This document shows positions 1 through 8,125 of a DNA stretch of 64,000 nucleotides, piece by piece; the stretch's first letter is position 1, and every line of letters starts with the position of its first letter. Location: contig NZ_JAJSAP010000002.1 in assembly GCF_021729035.1 (NCBI RefSeq), positions 62,001 to 126,000 on the forward strand, given 5' to 3'. This stretch comes from Microbulbifer sediminum (GTDB lineage: Bacteria > Pseudomonadota > Gammaproteobacteria > Pseudomonadales > Cellvibrionaceae). A program made the translations under genes and the position numbers. The notes beneath the pieces are model-generated. The model worked only from the letters and a program-made list of their open reading frames with translations. It made no database searches and had not been told where the DNA came from.

Positions 1-2
1 TG

Positions 3-368
3 CCTTTTTCCCTGATTAATAACCAGCGCCAGTTCGTAACTCTTCGGAACCTGGTTGACGGGATAGTGCTGGCAGCGAAGCATGACATCGCTGCCGGTGA
101 GATATTTCATCTGGCGAATCCGGAGCGTATTTCAACGTTGCAGCTCTGTAAGCTTATTGCCGAGGAGCTTGGTGTTAAGCTCCGCTGCTGGCCCTTGCCC
201 CCCGCCTTTCTGAATGCAGCATTTTTAGCGCTAGGCAGGAAGTCTCTGGCTGACGGGCTGACTGGGAATATGTTAATCGATACTTCAAAAATATCCAGTG
301 TGCTAGGTTGGGAGCCGGAGCAGCCCCTGCAATCGGCTATCCGCGAAATTATCTCTGGCCGTGGTTAG
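3..368 (+). CDS. NAD-dependent epimerase/dehydratase, C-terminal part (cut by window start)
   Basis: The reading frame is open from the first bases of the window, so the gene starts to the left and only about 121 C-terminal residues are visible. They include a DGI(V/L)LAA segment followed by a GEIFHLANPERIS-like stretch and a final region with DTSKI and LGW. This is the usual end of extended short-chain dehydrogenases of the UDP-glucose 4-epimerase type, where the last strands and helices contact the sugar nucleotide. Such enzymes make activated sugars for O-antigen or capsule in the cytoplasm. A GTG at 66 could be read as a start but lies inside the domain, so I treat it as internal. The exact sugar substrate cannot be told. 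Confidence 0.75.
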   Translation, partial: PFSLINNQRQFVTLRNLVDGIVLAAKHDIAAGEIFHLANPERISTLQLCKLIAEELGVKLRCWPLPPAFLNAAFLALGRKSLADGLTGNMLIDTSKISSVLGWEPEQPLQSAIREIISGRG

Positions 369-656
369 ATTGAGCGAGGCTAAAACCTGGTAGATTGGCT
401 TAAAAAATATACTTGGTAAATTTGCTGCTGCTTTGTTTACTCACGCTTGCGACTCATTTCGGGATTTCACATCCCGGTTTGCAGCAACTTTGCTCGGGTT
501 TTGGTCTGCGGGTCTCTTATCAGTAAATCTCCCATATCTTTTTACTGTCACGAAGGCTGGCATCGTGGCCAGTTTGGACCCCGGAATCGTTTTGGTTTCA
601 GAGGTGGCGCGGCCTTCACTTTGCGCTTGTCTATTAGTGTTCCTGTCAGGGTTTTC
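369..656. other. Intergenic stretch, AT-richer, possible decayed glycosyltransferase start
   Basis: No intact gene is visible. Short pieces in three frames recall the N-terminus of WecA/WbpL-type glycosyl-1-phosphate transferases: a Leu-rich opening near 422-450, an RFA element near 480, and an RGGAAF element near 600-620 followed by hydrophobic residues. They are interrupted by a stop and frame changes. This is a weak resemblance only. In Pseudomonas O-antigen loci such a gene follows the epimerase. Confidence 0.2.
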
Positions 657-2318
657 CTATGAGAAAAGCTCAGGAAGGGCGCTGGAAGTTTGGGTAGGCG
701 CAGAACTGCTTTCGTGTTTAACGAGCCTCCTCACTAAGATTTCCACCTGCTGTCGGTTGAGAGGCCGTGGGGGCTGGACGTAGAGGGCGTTGTTGAGTAA
801 TCCGTGGAGTTTATCCAGTTCCTCGAATTCTAAAAGTTTGCTTGCATCACTGATGCTATTTATATGCAGGTTTGGCCATCGGGACTGGAGCCATTGTTTT
901 AGCTCTTTTTGCAAGCGCACCGGGTCACCAGTTTCAACAGCGTGGAAGAGCCGCTTGGTTTGTTCGCTGTCGCTGTTCTGGGAGCTCGGTGTTTTGGCCG
1001 TTTGGGAAGGGACCAGATGCTGCCGAAACCACCAGAGATAAATAATCCACATCAGGTGTGAGGCGACAGCAATGATAGCCAGGTTCCGCCAGAAATGATC
1101 AGCAGGGAGCTGGTTACTGCGGTTTGGGCCGGGCGGGGCGGTTTGGCTGCTATCGCTGCCGCTTGCCATCGGTGCACCACTGACGGTAAACCGGAACGCC
1201 GGTAGCTGGGTTACGCGCTGGCGCCCGGACTTGGTGTCCCACCAGCTCAATGTGATCGGGGGGAGTTGGTATTCACCGGGCTTGGTAGCGACGATGGCCG
1301 TGGTCTCGATGCGGCTGCCGCTGATGCCATTGGCGCCGGCCTGGTCATCCTGCTGGGGTTGGTCGGGATAAGTCTTGAGTCCTTCCACATTGATCTTCGG
1401 CAATGGCGGCAGTTGGGCAGCGCGCAGGCCCTCGGCGCGAATGGTGACGATTCTAGTGATCGGCTCTCCGACCTTGAAGCTGTCCGGGTCCTGGCTCCAG
1501 CTCTGCACAATGCCGAGGCTGGCCGCGGGTAGCCAGTGTTTGCCGCTATAACTGTCGGGTTTCGGTAGTACCTCAACCTCTTTAGCCTCGGAACGCAACC
1601 GCATACGTTGCGTATTGCGGTTGAATAGTGAGAAGGGGTCGCGGCGGCCGGCTACTGCCACGTAGGTGAGGGCGGGGATGCGGAGTTTGCCGGAGCTTTC
1701 GGGGAATATGGCATAAGTCAGCTCGTAGACCGCATGGCCGACGCCGTTGATGCGCCTCTCATAGCGCTGTTCATCCACTTTCTCAATATGGGCGCCGGGG
1801 ATCTGCAGTGGCTCGGTTGAGATGTCGTGCAGCCCGATTACCGTATACAGGCGTACCTTGATCAGCAGCTGCTCCTGCACGTAGACCTGGTCCTTGTCGA
1901 GCTCCACTTCCAGGAAGGCTTTGCGGTCGTCGTTATCCGGTGTCGAGCCCGCCTCAGTAACGGTGATGGGGATGGCGTCGGACACCTGGCCGTGTAAGTG
2001 CAGTGAGGGAACAAACAACCGGCCTTCACGCTTTGGAGCCAGTGTCAGCATCCATTCGACATAGCTTTCCGCGCGGCCGTTGATAACCCGGTACTGGTTG
2101 GATTGCTGGCGCGAAAGGATATCAAAATCCTGTTCCAGCAGCTCGAAATCCGGCTGGCCGCCACTCTCCTTGCCGGAATATCGTAGACGTAGGTTCAGGG
2201 TCTCGTCCACGCCGATGGTGTTGCGGTCAACGGTTGCAGTCAGCTCGTTGTCCGCCGCGGCGGTACTTGCCAGAAGAAGTAACAAGATTGCCTGGAACAG
2301 GTGAAATACTCGACGCAT
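657..2318 (-). CDS. batD: BatD-like protein (oxygen-tolerance family), exported and membrane-anchored
   Basis: This is the last gene of the MoxR/Bat operon. The product begins with a clear signal peptide (MRRVFHLFQ, then a Leu-rich core ending TAAA), followed by a large extracytoplasmic beta-rich region, one transmembrane segment near residue 430 (NLAIIAVASH, WIIYLWWF) and a cytoplasmic tail. That is the BatD layout. I chose the ATG at 2318 because it puts the signal peptide at the N-terminus. An in-frame ATG at 2393 overlaps the stop of the gene before it and would add 25 residues. Bat proteins were linked to oxygen tolerance in Bacteroides, and their molecular role in Proteobacteria is not settled. 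Confidence 0.8.
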   Translation of the reverse strand: MRRVFHLFQAILLLLLASTAAADNELTATVDRNTIGVDETLNLRLRYSGKESGGQPDFELLEQDFDILSRQQSNQYRVINGRAESYVEWMLTLAPKREGRLFVPSLHLHGQVSDAIPITVTEAGSTPDNDDRKAFLEVELDKDQVYVQEQLLIKVRLYTVIGLHDISTEPLQIPGAHIEKVDEQRYERRINGVGHAVYELTYAIFPESSGKLRIPALTYVAVAGRRDPFSLFNRNTQRMRLRSEAKEVEVLPKPDSYSGKHWLPAASLGIVQSWSQDPDSFKVGEPITRIVTIRAEGLRAAQLPPLPKINVEGLKTYPDQPQQDDQAGANGISGSRIETTAIVATKPGEYQLPPITLSWWDTKSGRQRVTQLPAFRFTVSGAPMASGSDSSQTAPPGPNRSNQLPADHFWRNLAIIAVASHLMWIIYLWWFRQHLVPSQTAKTPSSQNSDSEQTKRLFHAVETGDPVRLQKELKQWLQSRWPNLHINSISDASKLLEFEELDKLHGLLNNALYVQPPRPLNRQQVEILVRRLVKHESSSAPTQTSSALPELFS

Positions 2319-2386
2319 GTTGGTCAACGTTTCTCGTGTTTGTTTGCGGACCCGGGATGAAGCTGCGGTAGATTGAGAGTGTAAGG

Positions 2387-4261
2387 CTACCATCGTTCCG
2401 TGGCTCCATTTTCCGGCGGTTCCCAGTCCCCGGTACGGTAATCCCGCCGTCGCTGGAGGCTCTCATACTTGAATTTCTCCCGCATCAGTCCGGCGGGATC
2501 ATCGGGAATCTGTCGGAGCCACTGGTCCAGGGCCTGCTGAGTTTCCGGATCGAGGGCGTTTTCGGCGGTTGGCTGTTTCTGTTGCGATTCGCTTTCCTGG
2601 TCCGTTTCTTCGCCCTGGCCGCCCTGGGGCTGTTGTTGCTGGCTTTGCTGCTGTTCTTCTTCGCTACCGGACTGTGAGTCTTTGCCTGCCTGTTGCTCCT
2701 GTTGTTCGCGGGAAGACTGGCCGGGTTGGGAGTCGGATTGCTGCTCGCCGTCTTGTTGCCCCTGCTGGTCCTGTTGCTCGCCCTGTTGCTGTTGTTGCTC
2801 GTCACCGGATTGTTGCTGTTGTTGCTGTCCTTGCTGCGACTGCTGTTGTTGTTCCTGCTGTTTCTTCTGCTGCTCCCTGAGTTTACGGGCGATCTCCCGG
2901 TTGTGCTCGGCATCGGGAAACGCCGGTTGCCGGGCGAGTGCCTCGTCATAGGCGGCGATGGCCTCATCGAAGCGCCCCTGGCGGGTCAGGCTGTTGCCCA
3001 GGTTGTAAAGGCTTTCCGCGTTCCCGCCACGGGAGAACTGTTGTGCGGCAGCGGGGAAGTCACCGGCCCGGTACCTGGCGGTTCCACGCCATTGCGGGTC
3101 CTCGAAAAGCTCGGCTGCCTGCTCCGCCTTTCCCTGTTCCAGTAGCCTGCGGGCCTGCTGGTCCTCCCGCAACCAGAGGTCCTGCCAGAGACCCGTGGAC
3201 TTCGCTTCGTCGGCATTTGATGGCTGAGGAAGCGCCAGGGCCAGTGTTAGCGGTAGCAGGCAGGCGAGGGCCCCTCGGCGAAACAGGAGGGCCGCGAGAG
3301 GCAGGAGAAGTAGTACGAGCCACGGACCTTCCTCACGCCACTGGTCGAATTCGCGTTCAGTCAGAGCCGCCTGTTCAGGAGTATCCCCCCGGGGCATGAG
3401 ATAGGTAATGTCCTGGTCATCCACCGCAATCTGGGCAAAGCGGCCCCCGCCCTTGCGGGCGAGGTTGCGCAGCTTGGTCTCATCAAAACCTGCGATCACG
3501 ATAGCGCCGTTGTTGTCGGTAATGAAGCCACCCCCATTGCCGCGGGGGATCGGGCTGCCTTCACCGCTGCCAACTGCCAGCACCGAGAAGTCGATGGCGG
3601 CGGGGCCTGTCAGCTCCGCCAGCGTGCCCAGGGCCGCATCATCGATACCGTCAGTGACCGCGAGGATCCGGCCGCGGCCGTTCGCGCCATCTTTAAGCAG
3701 CCGAATAGCCGTTTTCACAGCCATTTCAATATTGCTCCCGGGAACCGGGATGATCTTCGGGGACAGGGCCGGAACCAGGTTGGCGATGGTGGCAGTGTCT
3801 TCTGTCAGTGGTGTGACCACATGCGCCTCGCCGCCATAGGCAACCAGCGCTGTCAGCCCGTCCTTTCGCTGTTTGAGAATATCCAGAACCTTGAGCCGTG
3901 CCCGTGTAAGCCGGTCCGGCGACAGGTCAGTGGCCATCATGGAAGGTGAGAGATCCAGTAGGATGACCAGGGCATCCTGGTTGCTAAACACGGGAGTCGG
4001 CAGTTTGCGCCAGGTTGGACCGGCGAGTGCAATGATCATGCCTGCCAGTAGCAGGAATATCAGTGAGAAAAGCAGAGGGCGTCGCGAGCCGCCGCGCAGG
4101 AGCAGGTGTGGCAGCAGATCGGCGTCAACCAGTTTCTGCAGGTGACCACTGTTGAAGACAGTTTTCGCCAGCCCCCAGCAGCCGAGGGCAGCGGGTACCA
4201 GCAGCAGCAACAGGAGTGGTCGCAGGAAGTGAAACTGTTGCAGGTCGGCGAGCAGGTTCAT
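2387..4261 (-). CDS. batB: BatB/BatC-type protein: VWA domain, TPR and Gln-rich tail
   Basis: The 624-residue product joins what are separate BatB and BatC proteins in some bacteria. Membrane segments lie at about 12-33 and 61-82. A von Willebrand A domain follows, with the metal-site motif DLSPS at 103-107 and AVTDG at 201-205. Two further membrane segments lie at about 312-346. A TPR-like part (about 364-450, with LYNLGNSLTRQG and AIAAYDEAL) leads into a very Gln-rich linker (about 464-570) and a conserved end. The VWA domain probably faces the periplasm or cytoplasm next to the membrane and binds a partner through Mg2+. It overlaps the upstream BatA gene by 4 bases (ATGA), suggesting translational coupling. 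Confidence 0.85.
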   Translation of the reverse strand: MNLLADLQQFHFLRPLLLLLLVPAALGCWGLAKTVFNSGHLQKLVDADLLPHLLLRGGSRRPLLFSLIFLLLAGMIIALAGPTWRKLPTPVFSNQDALVILLDLSPSMMATDLSPDRLTRARLKVLDILKQRKDGLTALVAYGGEAHVVTPLTEDTATIANLVPALSPKIIPVPGSNIEMAVKTAIRLLKDGANGRGRILAVTDGIDDAALGTLAELTGPAAIDFSVLAVGSGEGSPIPRGNGGGFITDNNGAIVIAGFDETKLRNLARKGGGRFAQIAVDDQDITYLMPRGDTPEQAALTEREFDQWREEGPWLVLLLLPLAALLFRRGALACLLPLTLALALPQPSNADEAKSTGLWQDLWLREDQQARRLLEQGKAEQAAELFEDPQWRGTARYRAGDFPAAAQQFSRGGNAESLYNLGNSLTRQGRFDEAIAAYDEALARQPAFPDAEHNREIARKLREQQKKQQEQQQQSQQGQQQQQQSGDEQQQQQGEQQDQQGQQDGEQQSDSQPGQSSREQQEQQAGKDSQSGSEEEQQQSQQQQPQGGQGEETDQESESQQKQPTAENALDPETQQALDQWLRQIPDDPAGLMREKFKYESLQRRRDYRTGDWEPPENGATERW

Positions 4262-5298
4262 GTCAGTTCCCCCTGCCGCCGCTTGTCTCCGGCGGTGCCG
4301 GACAAGTATTCAAGGCCAGCCCGGAGCAGCGGCACCAGTGCCCACAGCAATGCCAGCACCAGTGCGAGGCCCAGTGGCCAGATATACAGGGAGCGGAGTG
4401 GCCGGTAAGAAGCGGCTTCCTGCTCCACCGGCTCGAGGCGATCCAGTTCCTCGTAGATGCGGGCCAGCTCAGCCGGGTCGCGGGCACGGAAATACTGGCC
4501 TCCAGTACCATCAGCGATGGCTTGCAGTGTCTCGCTGTCCAGGTCCCGGGATGGGTTGATGCGCCGTGACCCGAAGCGGCTTCCCAGCAGGCCCGGACGC
4601 ACCATTTCCTCCGCACCAACCCCGACGGTGTAAACGGTGACACCGGCCTGCTGGGCAAGCTCGGCGGCCTTGAGCGGCGCGACTTCGCCGGCAGTGTTGG
4701 CACCATCGGTGAGCAGGATCAGGACACGTTGTTCAGCGGGTCTTTGCGTCAGCCGTTTTACCGCCAGGCCGATGGCGTCGCCGATCGCCGTGCCCTGGCC
4801 GGCAAAGCCGATCTGGGCTTCCTGCAGCAGCGTGCCCACGGTCTCGCGATCATAGGTCAGGGGCGCTTGCAGGTAGGCGCGGGTACCAAAGAGCACCAGA
4901 CCCAGGCGATCGCCCTTGCGGCGCTCGACAAAGTCACCCACCACCTCCTTCACAGCATCGATGCGCATTGCCGGGCGTCCGTTCAGCAGCATATCGGGGG
5001 TTTCCATGCTGCCTGAGATATCCACTGCCAGGAGCAGGTCCCGCGCACTGCTGGTTTGTGTGATGGGCTCCCCATACCACTGGGGGCGGGCAGCCGCTGC
5101 CACCAGTAGTACCCAGAGGAACCACAGCATCAGCAGGTTGACCAGCTTTCCCGGGGCGCCGCTGCCGCGCTGCGAGAGTTCGGCATAGAAGGGCACCTTG
5201 AGCGCGCTGTCCAACGGTCGAGCGCGGGGCAGCAGCCGCCGGGTCAGTAGCGGCAGGGGCAGAAGGATGAAGGCCCAGGGCAGGGCAAACTCAAACAC
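4258..5298 (-). CDS. batA: BatA-like VWA domain membrane protein
   Basis: The predicted 346-residue protein starts at a GTG (5298) preceded by GGAGG at 6 bases spacing. A longer open frame upstream (to 5535) runs through the DUF4381 gene and is not used. Membrane segments lie at about 5-20 and 52-70. The VWA domain has a complete metal site (DISGS at 93-97, later LTDGANTAG at 196-204), and a last membrane segment lies at about 305-325. The start overlaps the end of the DUF4381 gene by 8 bases and the end overlaps batB by 4, so the operon is tightly coupled. The role is inferred from family and context as part of a MoxR-dependent membrane complex. Confidence 0.85.
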   Translation of the reverse strand: MFEFALPWAFILLPLPLLTRRLLPRARPLDSALKVPFYAELSQRGSGAPGKLVNLLMLWFLWVLLVAAAARPQWYGEPITQTSSARDLLLAVDISGSMETPDMLLNGRPAMRIDAVKEVVGDFVERRKGDRLGLVLFGTRAYLQAPLTYDRETVGTLLQEAQIGFAGQGTAIGDAIGLAVKRLTQRPAEQRVLILLTDGANTAGEVAPLKAAELAQQAGVTVYTVGVGAEEMVRPGLLGSRFGSRRINPSRDLDSETLQAIADGTGGQYFRARDPAELARIYEELDRLEPVEQEAASYRPLRSLYIWPLGLALVLALLWALVPLLRAGLEYLSGTAGDKRRQGELT

Positions 5299-5860
5299 TC
5301 TCGACCTCCGCTGTGACCTGGCGCCCCGAAAAGCGCGTGGGCTGTTTATGCCTGTGCACCCAGTCGATAGCGAACTGTTGCAGGGCACTGTTGGACTCGA
5401 TCCTGAACCTGTCGCGCCGGTAGAGTTCTTCAAGTAGTGCGGTCCGGGCGTCCGCGGGGCAGGGGGTGCCGCCGCTTTCCTCCAGGAAGGCGACCCACTG
5501 CTGGCCGGTAAGGTTGCCGGCCCTGCGGCGTCCATAGCTGGTGACGGCGACCCGCTTCAGGATCTCGTTGAGTTCCTCGGTCGCGCGGGGGCTTTCCACG
5601 TCCACTTCCTGTAGCAGGTGTACGGCCTCCTGCCGGTAGCGACCGCGCCGCGCCCGCTCCCGCCGGTGCTGGATCCACAGGGCCGCGAGTATGAACAGGG
5701 CAGCGATCAGCGCGGCAAGTAACCACCAGCCCGGTGCCGGTGGCCACCATGCAAGTGGCGCGGGTTCATGGATGTCCCGCAGTTGTGCCATCAGCTCCTG
5801 CTGCTCCGGTGACAGTGCGGGCTGTGCCGGCGGCGCTTGCTGTGTTAACGGCAATCTCAC
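5291..5860 (-). CDS. DUF4381 family membrane protein
   Basis: This 189-residue protein has a Pro-rich N-terminus, one membrane span at about residues 43-62 (WWLLAALIAALFILAALW) followed by basic residues, and a helical cytoplasmic domain with a YGRRR stretch. The pattern and its place between DUF58 and BatA match DUF4381 proteins of MoxR/Bat operons. It overlaps the DUF58 gene by 4 bases. No enzymatic motif is visible; it likely holds the complex together. Confidence 0.8.
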   Translation of the reverse strand: MRLPLTQQAPPAQPALSPEQQELMAQLRDIHEPAPLAWWPPAPGWWLLAALIAALFILAALWIQHRRERARRGRYRQEAVHLLQEVDVESPRATEELNEILKRVAVTSYGRRRAGNLTGQQWVAFLEESGGTPCPADARTALLEELYRRDRFRIESNSALQQFAIDWVHRHKQPTRFSGRQVTAEVESV

Positions 5861-6846
5861 GGCACCAACACCCTATCTGTGGCGGCGCCCAGTCCGCGGG
5901 ATTCCGGCTGGCGGCTACCAAAGTAACTCAGCAGGGCGGGTACCAGTGGCTGGCCGGTATTAAAGTCAAGCAGGGGTAATCGGTGGCGACGACACAGCTG
6001 CTCCACGGCCTCGCGAGCCTGTGCCTGGCGTTCGGCAAAGTGCTCCCGGAGCGGCCGGTTATTGCCGTTCAGGAAGGTTCGCTGGCGGCCATCGGAGATC
6101 GTGAGGGATTCCTCTGGCAAGGCCAGCTCCAGGGGGTCAGTGATTCGGAGCACCTGCAGGTCCGAGTGGCGGGTCAGCAGGTACAGGGCCTGGGCGCAGC
6201 TGTCGTCCAGGTCGTGGCAATCGGAAATCAGGAAAAGCGCAGTACCGGGACGGCTGATTCGCCGGGCCTCTTCCAGCAATAACTTCAGCGGTTGGCTCCC
6301 GGGTGAGGGTACCGGATTGCTCAGGTCGCCGGCGAGCTCGACCATGGCGTGGATCATGGCCAGCACCGCGTGGTGACTGCGGCGCGGGCGCACGGTGTCG
6401 ATATCGTCGTCGGTAAAGAGCATGGCGCCAATGCGATCACTGTGGTGCAGTCCCGCCCACCCGAGGGCGGCAGCGATACCACTGGCGACAACTGACTTGA
6501 ATGCCCTGCGACTGCCGAAAAACATCGGTGAGCGCAGGTCCACGAGGATGACCACCGGCCGCTCCCGCTCTTCCTGGTACAGCTTGGTGTGGGTCTCGCC
6601 GGTCCTGGCAGTTACCCGCCAGTCGATGGAGCGCACATCATCGCCTGCCTGGTAGTTCCGCACCTCCTCGAAATTCATGCCGCGGCCGCGATAGCGGGTC
6701 AATAGGCCCCCAGCCTGATCGCTGCGGGCCACTCGCGGCTGGAACATCTGCAGCTGGCGGGCGATATAACGCAATTTCACCAGCGGCGCCACCTCGGGAT
6801 AGGCGCCCCGCGGGCTGAGCTCAATATGGGAAACCGCCTTTGGCAT
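5857..6846 (-). CDS. DUF58 domain protein of the MoxR/Bat operon
   Basis: The 329-residue product carries the DUF58 hallmark at about residues 69-98 (DDVRSIDWRVTARTGE, then a Lys and EERERP), followed by a VWA-like fold (VILVDLRSPM). DUF58 proteins are nearly always encoded next to MoxR ATPases and are thought to be among the proteins those ATPases act on. The ATG overlaps the last base of the moxR stop codon, so translation is probably coupled. No signal peptide is seen, so it is probably cytoplasmic. Confidence 0.88.
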   Translation of the reverse strand: MPKAVSHIELSPRGAYPEVAPLVKLRYIARQLQMFQPRVARSDQAGGLLTRYRGRGMNFEEVRNYQAGDDVRSIDWRVTARTGETHTKLYQEERERPVVILVDLRSPMFFGSRRAFKSVVASGIAAALGWAGLHHSDRIGAMLFTDDDIDTVRPRRSHHAVLAMIHAMVELAGDLSNPVPSPGSQPLKLLLEEARRISRPGTALFLISDCHDLDDSCAQALYLLTRHSDLQVLRITDPLELALPEESLTISDGRQRTFLNGNNRPLREHFAERQAQAREAVEQLCRRHRLPLLDFNTGQPLVPALLSYFGSRQPESRGLGAATDRVLVP

Positions 6847-7820
6847 CAGATTGCCGGTACCAGTTGGAGCAGGCGCTGGATTACCTGGTCGGCGGTAACG
6901 CCGGCGGCCTCGGCCTCAAAGCTCAGCAGCAAGCGGTGGCGGAGGATGTCGGGTGCGACTTCCATCACATCGTCCGGGGTGACGAAGTCACGCCCGGCCA
7001 ACCAGGCGCGGGCCCGGGCGCAGCGGTCGAGGGCAATGGTGGCCCGGGGGCTGGCACCGAAATCTAGCCAGCTGGCAAGCTCGCTGTCATACTTCGCCGG
7101 CTCGCGCGTGGCGATGACGAGCTGGACGATATAGGTCTCGACCGCCTCAACCATCTGCATGTCGAGCACCTGGCCCCGGGCGCGGAAAACCTCTTCCTGG
7201 CTGACCACAGCGGTAGGGCGATTTTCGCCAACACTGGCCTCGGATCTGGCCAGGCGCAATATTTTCGCTTCCGCGCCGGCATCGGGATAGGCAAGATTCA
7301 CCTGCATGAGGAACCTATCCAATTGCGCCTCTGGCAGCGGATATGTACCCTCTTGTTCGATAGGGTTTTGCGTTGCCATCACGAGGAATAGCTGTGGTAA
7401 CGGATAGGTTTTGCGCCCGACGCTGATCTGGCGCTCGGCCATGGCCTCAAGCAGGGCGGACTGCACTTTCGCCGGTGCGCGGTTGATCTCATCGGCCAGC
7501 ACCAGGTTATGGAACACTGGCCCTGGCTGAAAATGGAACTCTCCGGTTTCCGGTCGGTAGATATCGGTGCCGGTAATATCTGCCGGCAACAAGTCCGGCG
7601 TAAATTGGACGCGATGAAAATCTCCCTCTATAGCATCGCCGAGCGTTTTGATGGCCTTGGTCTTCGCCAGGCCCGGCGCGCCTTCCACCAGCAAATGGCC
7701 ATCGGCCAGCAGGGCTATCAGTATGCGATTGACCAGCGTTTCCTGGCCAATAATCTGCTGCTCCAGCCATTCGCCCAGCGCCCTCACGCGATCCCTGATA
7801 TCTTGCGTCGTCGATTCCAT
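6846..7820 (-). CDS. MoxR family AAA+ ATPase
   Basis: First gene of the six-gene minus-strand operon, 324 residues. Walker A is GAPGLAKT at 47-54 (the GxPGxAKT form typical of MoxR), Walker B is LVLADEINR at 106-114, and sensor 1 lies in FLVMATQNP. The C-terminal lid domain has the SPRATIAL pattern of this family. MoxR ATPases act as chaperone-like remodellers for VWA-domain proteins, and two such proteins are encoded downstream. The gene starts at an ATG divergent from the glutamate dehydrogenase gene. Confidence 0.92.
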   Translation of the reverse strand: MESTTQDIRDRVRALGEWLEQQIIGQETLVNRILIALLADGHLLVEGAPGLAKTKAIKTLGDAIEGDFHRVQFTPDLLPADITGTDIYRPETGEFHFQPGPVFHNLVLADEINRAPAKVQSALLEAMAERQISVGRKTYPLPQLFLVMATQNPIEQEGTYPLPEAQLDRFLMQVNLAYPDAGAEAKILRLARSEASVGENRPTAVVSQEEVFRARGQVLDMQMVEAVETYIVQLVIATREPAKYDSELASWLDFGASPRATIALDRCARARAWLAGRDFVTPDDVMEVAPDILRHRLLLSFEAEAAGVTADQVIQRLLQLVPAI

Positions 7821-8125
7821 AATGTCTCTTCTGTCGAGGATGATCCTGCTCCCTTTCCGGTGGGCGGCTATCTATCATCTTTTATATATAGCCGGCCGCG
7901 ACCGGAGACGTGATTCCGTTGATTCTAGCGGCACACAGCAGAGAGGCAACCGCCGGGAGGATTAGGCTCCCGGCTTGCTCAAAAGTTCGCCGTCGTGGCA
8001 GTCGTTTACCCCTTGCCCGGCGGTCCCCAGATTGAAGACCCGCGGCCACAAGCCGCGTAGAGTATAAGGATAAGCCGGCCGTGAAAAAAAGGCCGGCGGC
8101 ACTCAGTGAACTTTGGAGGTTTTGT
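7821..8125. promoter_or_regulatory. Divergent intergenic region between moxR and gdhB with three hairpins
   Basis: No gene is seen. Reading toward gdhB there are three inverted repeats: GCCGGGAG/CTCCCGGC at 7952-7974 (7-base loop), CGCGGC/GCCGCG at 8041-8057, and GCCGGCC/GGCCGGC at 8074-8097 with an A-rich loop. The third lies just upstream of the ribosome site at 8115-8119. A TATATA on the minus strand near 7885-7892 could serve the moxR operon, but no convincing -35 partner was found. Confidence 0.45.

Noticed and set aside
66-368. GTG at 66 as the true start of the first gene
   Set aside because: The frame is open to the window edge with epimerase-like sequence before the GTG.
433-783. 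116-codon plus-strand frame
   Set aside because: Its second part is antisense to the batD end, and the first part shows no intact domain.
2569-3145. Cys- or Leu-rich plus-strand frames
   Set aside because: Reverse reading of the Gln codon run of batB/C.
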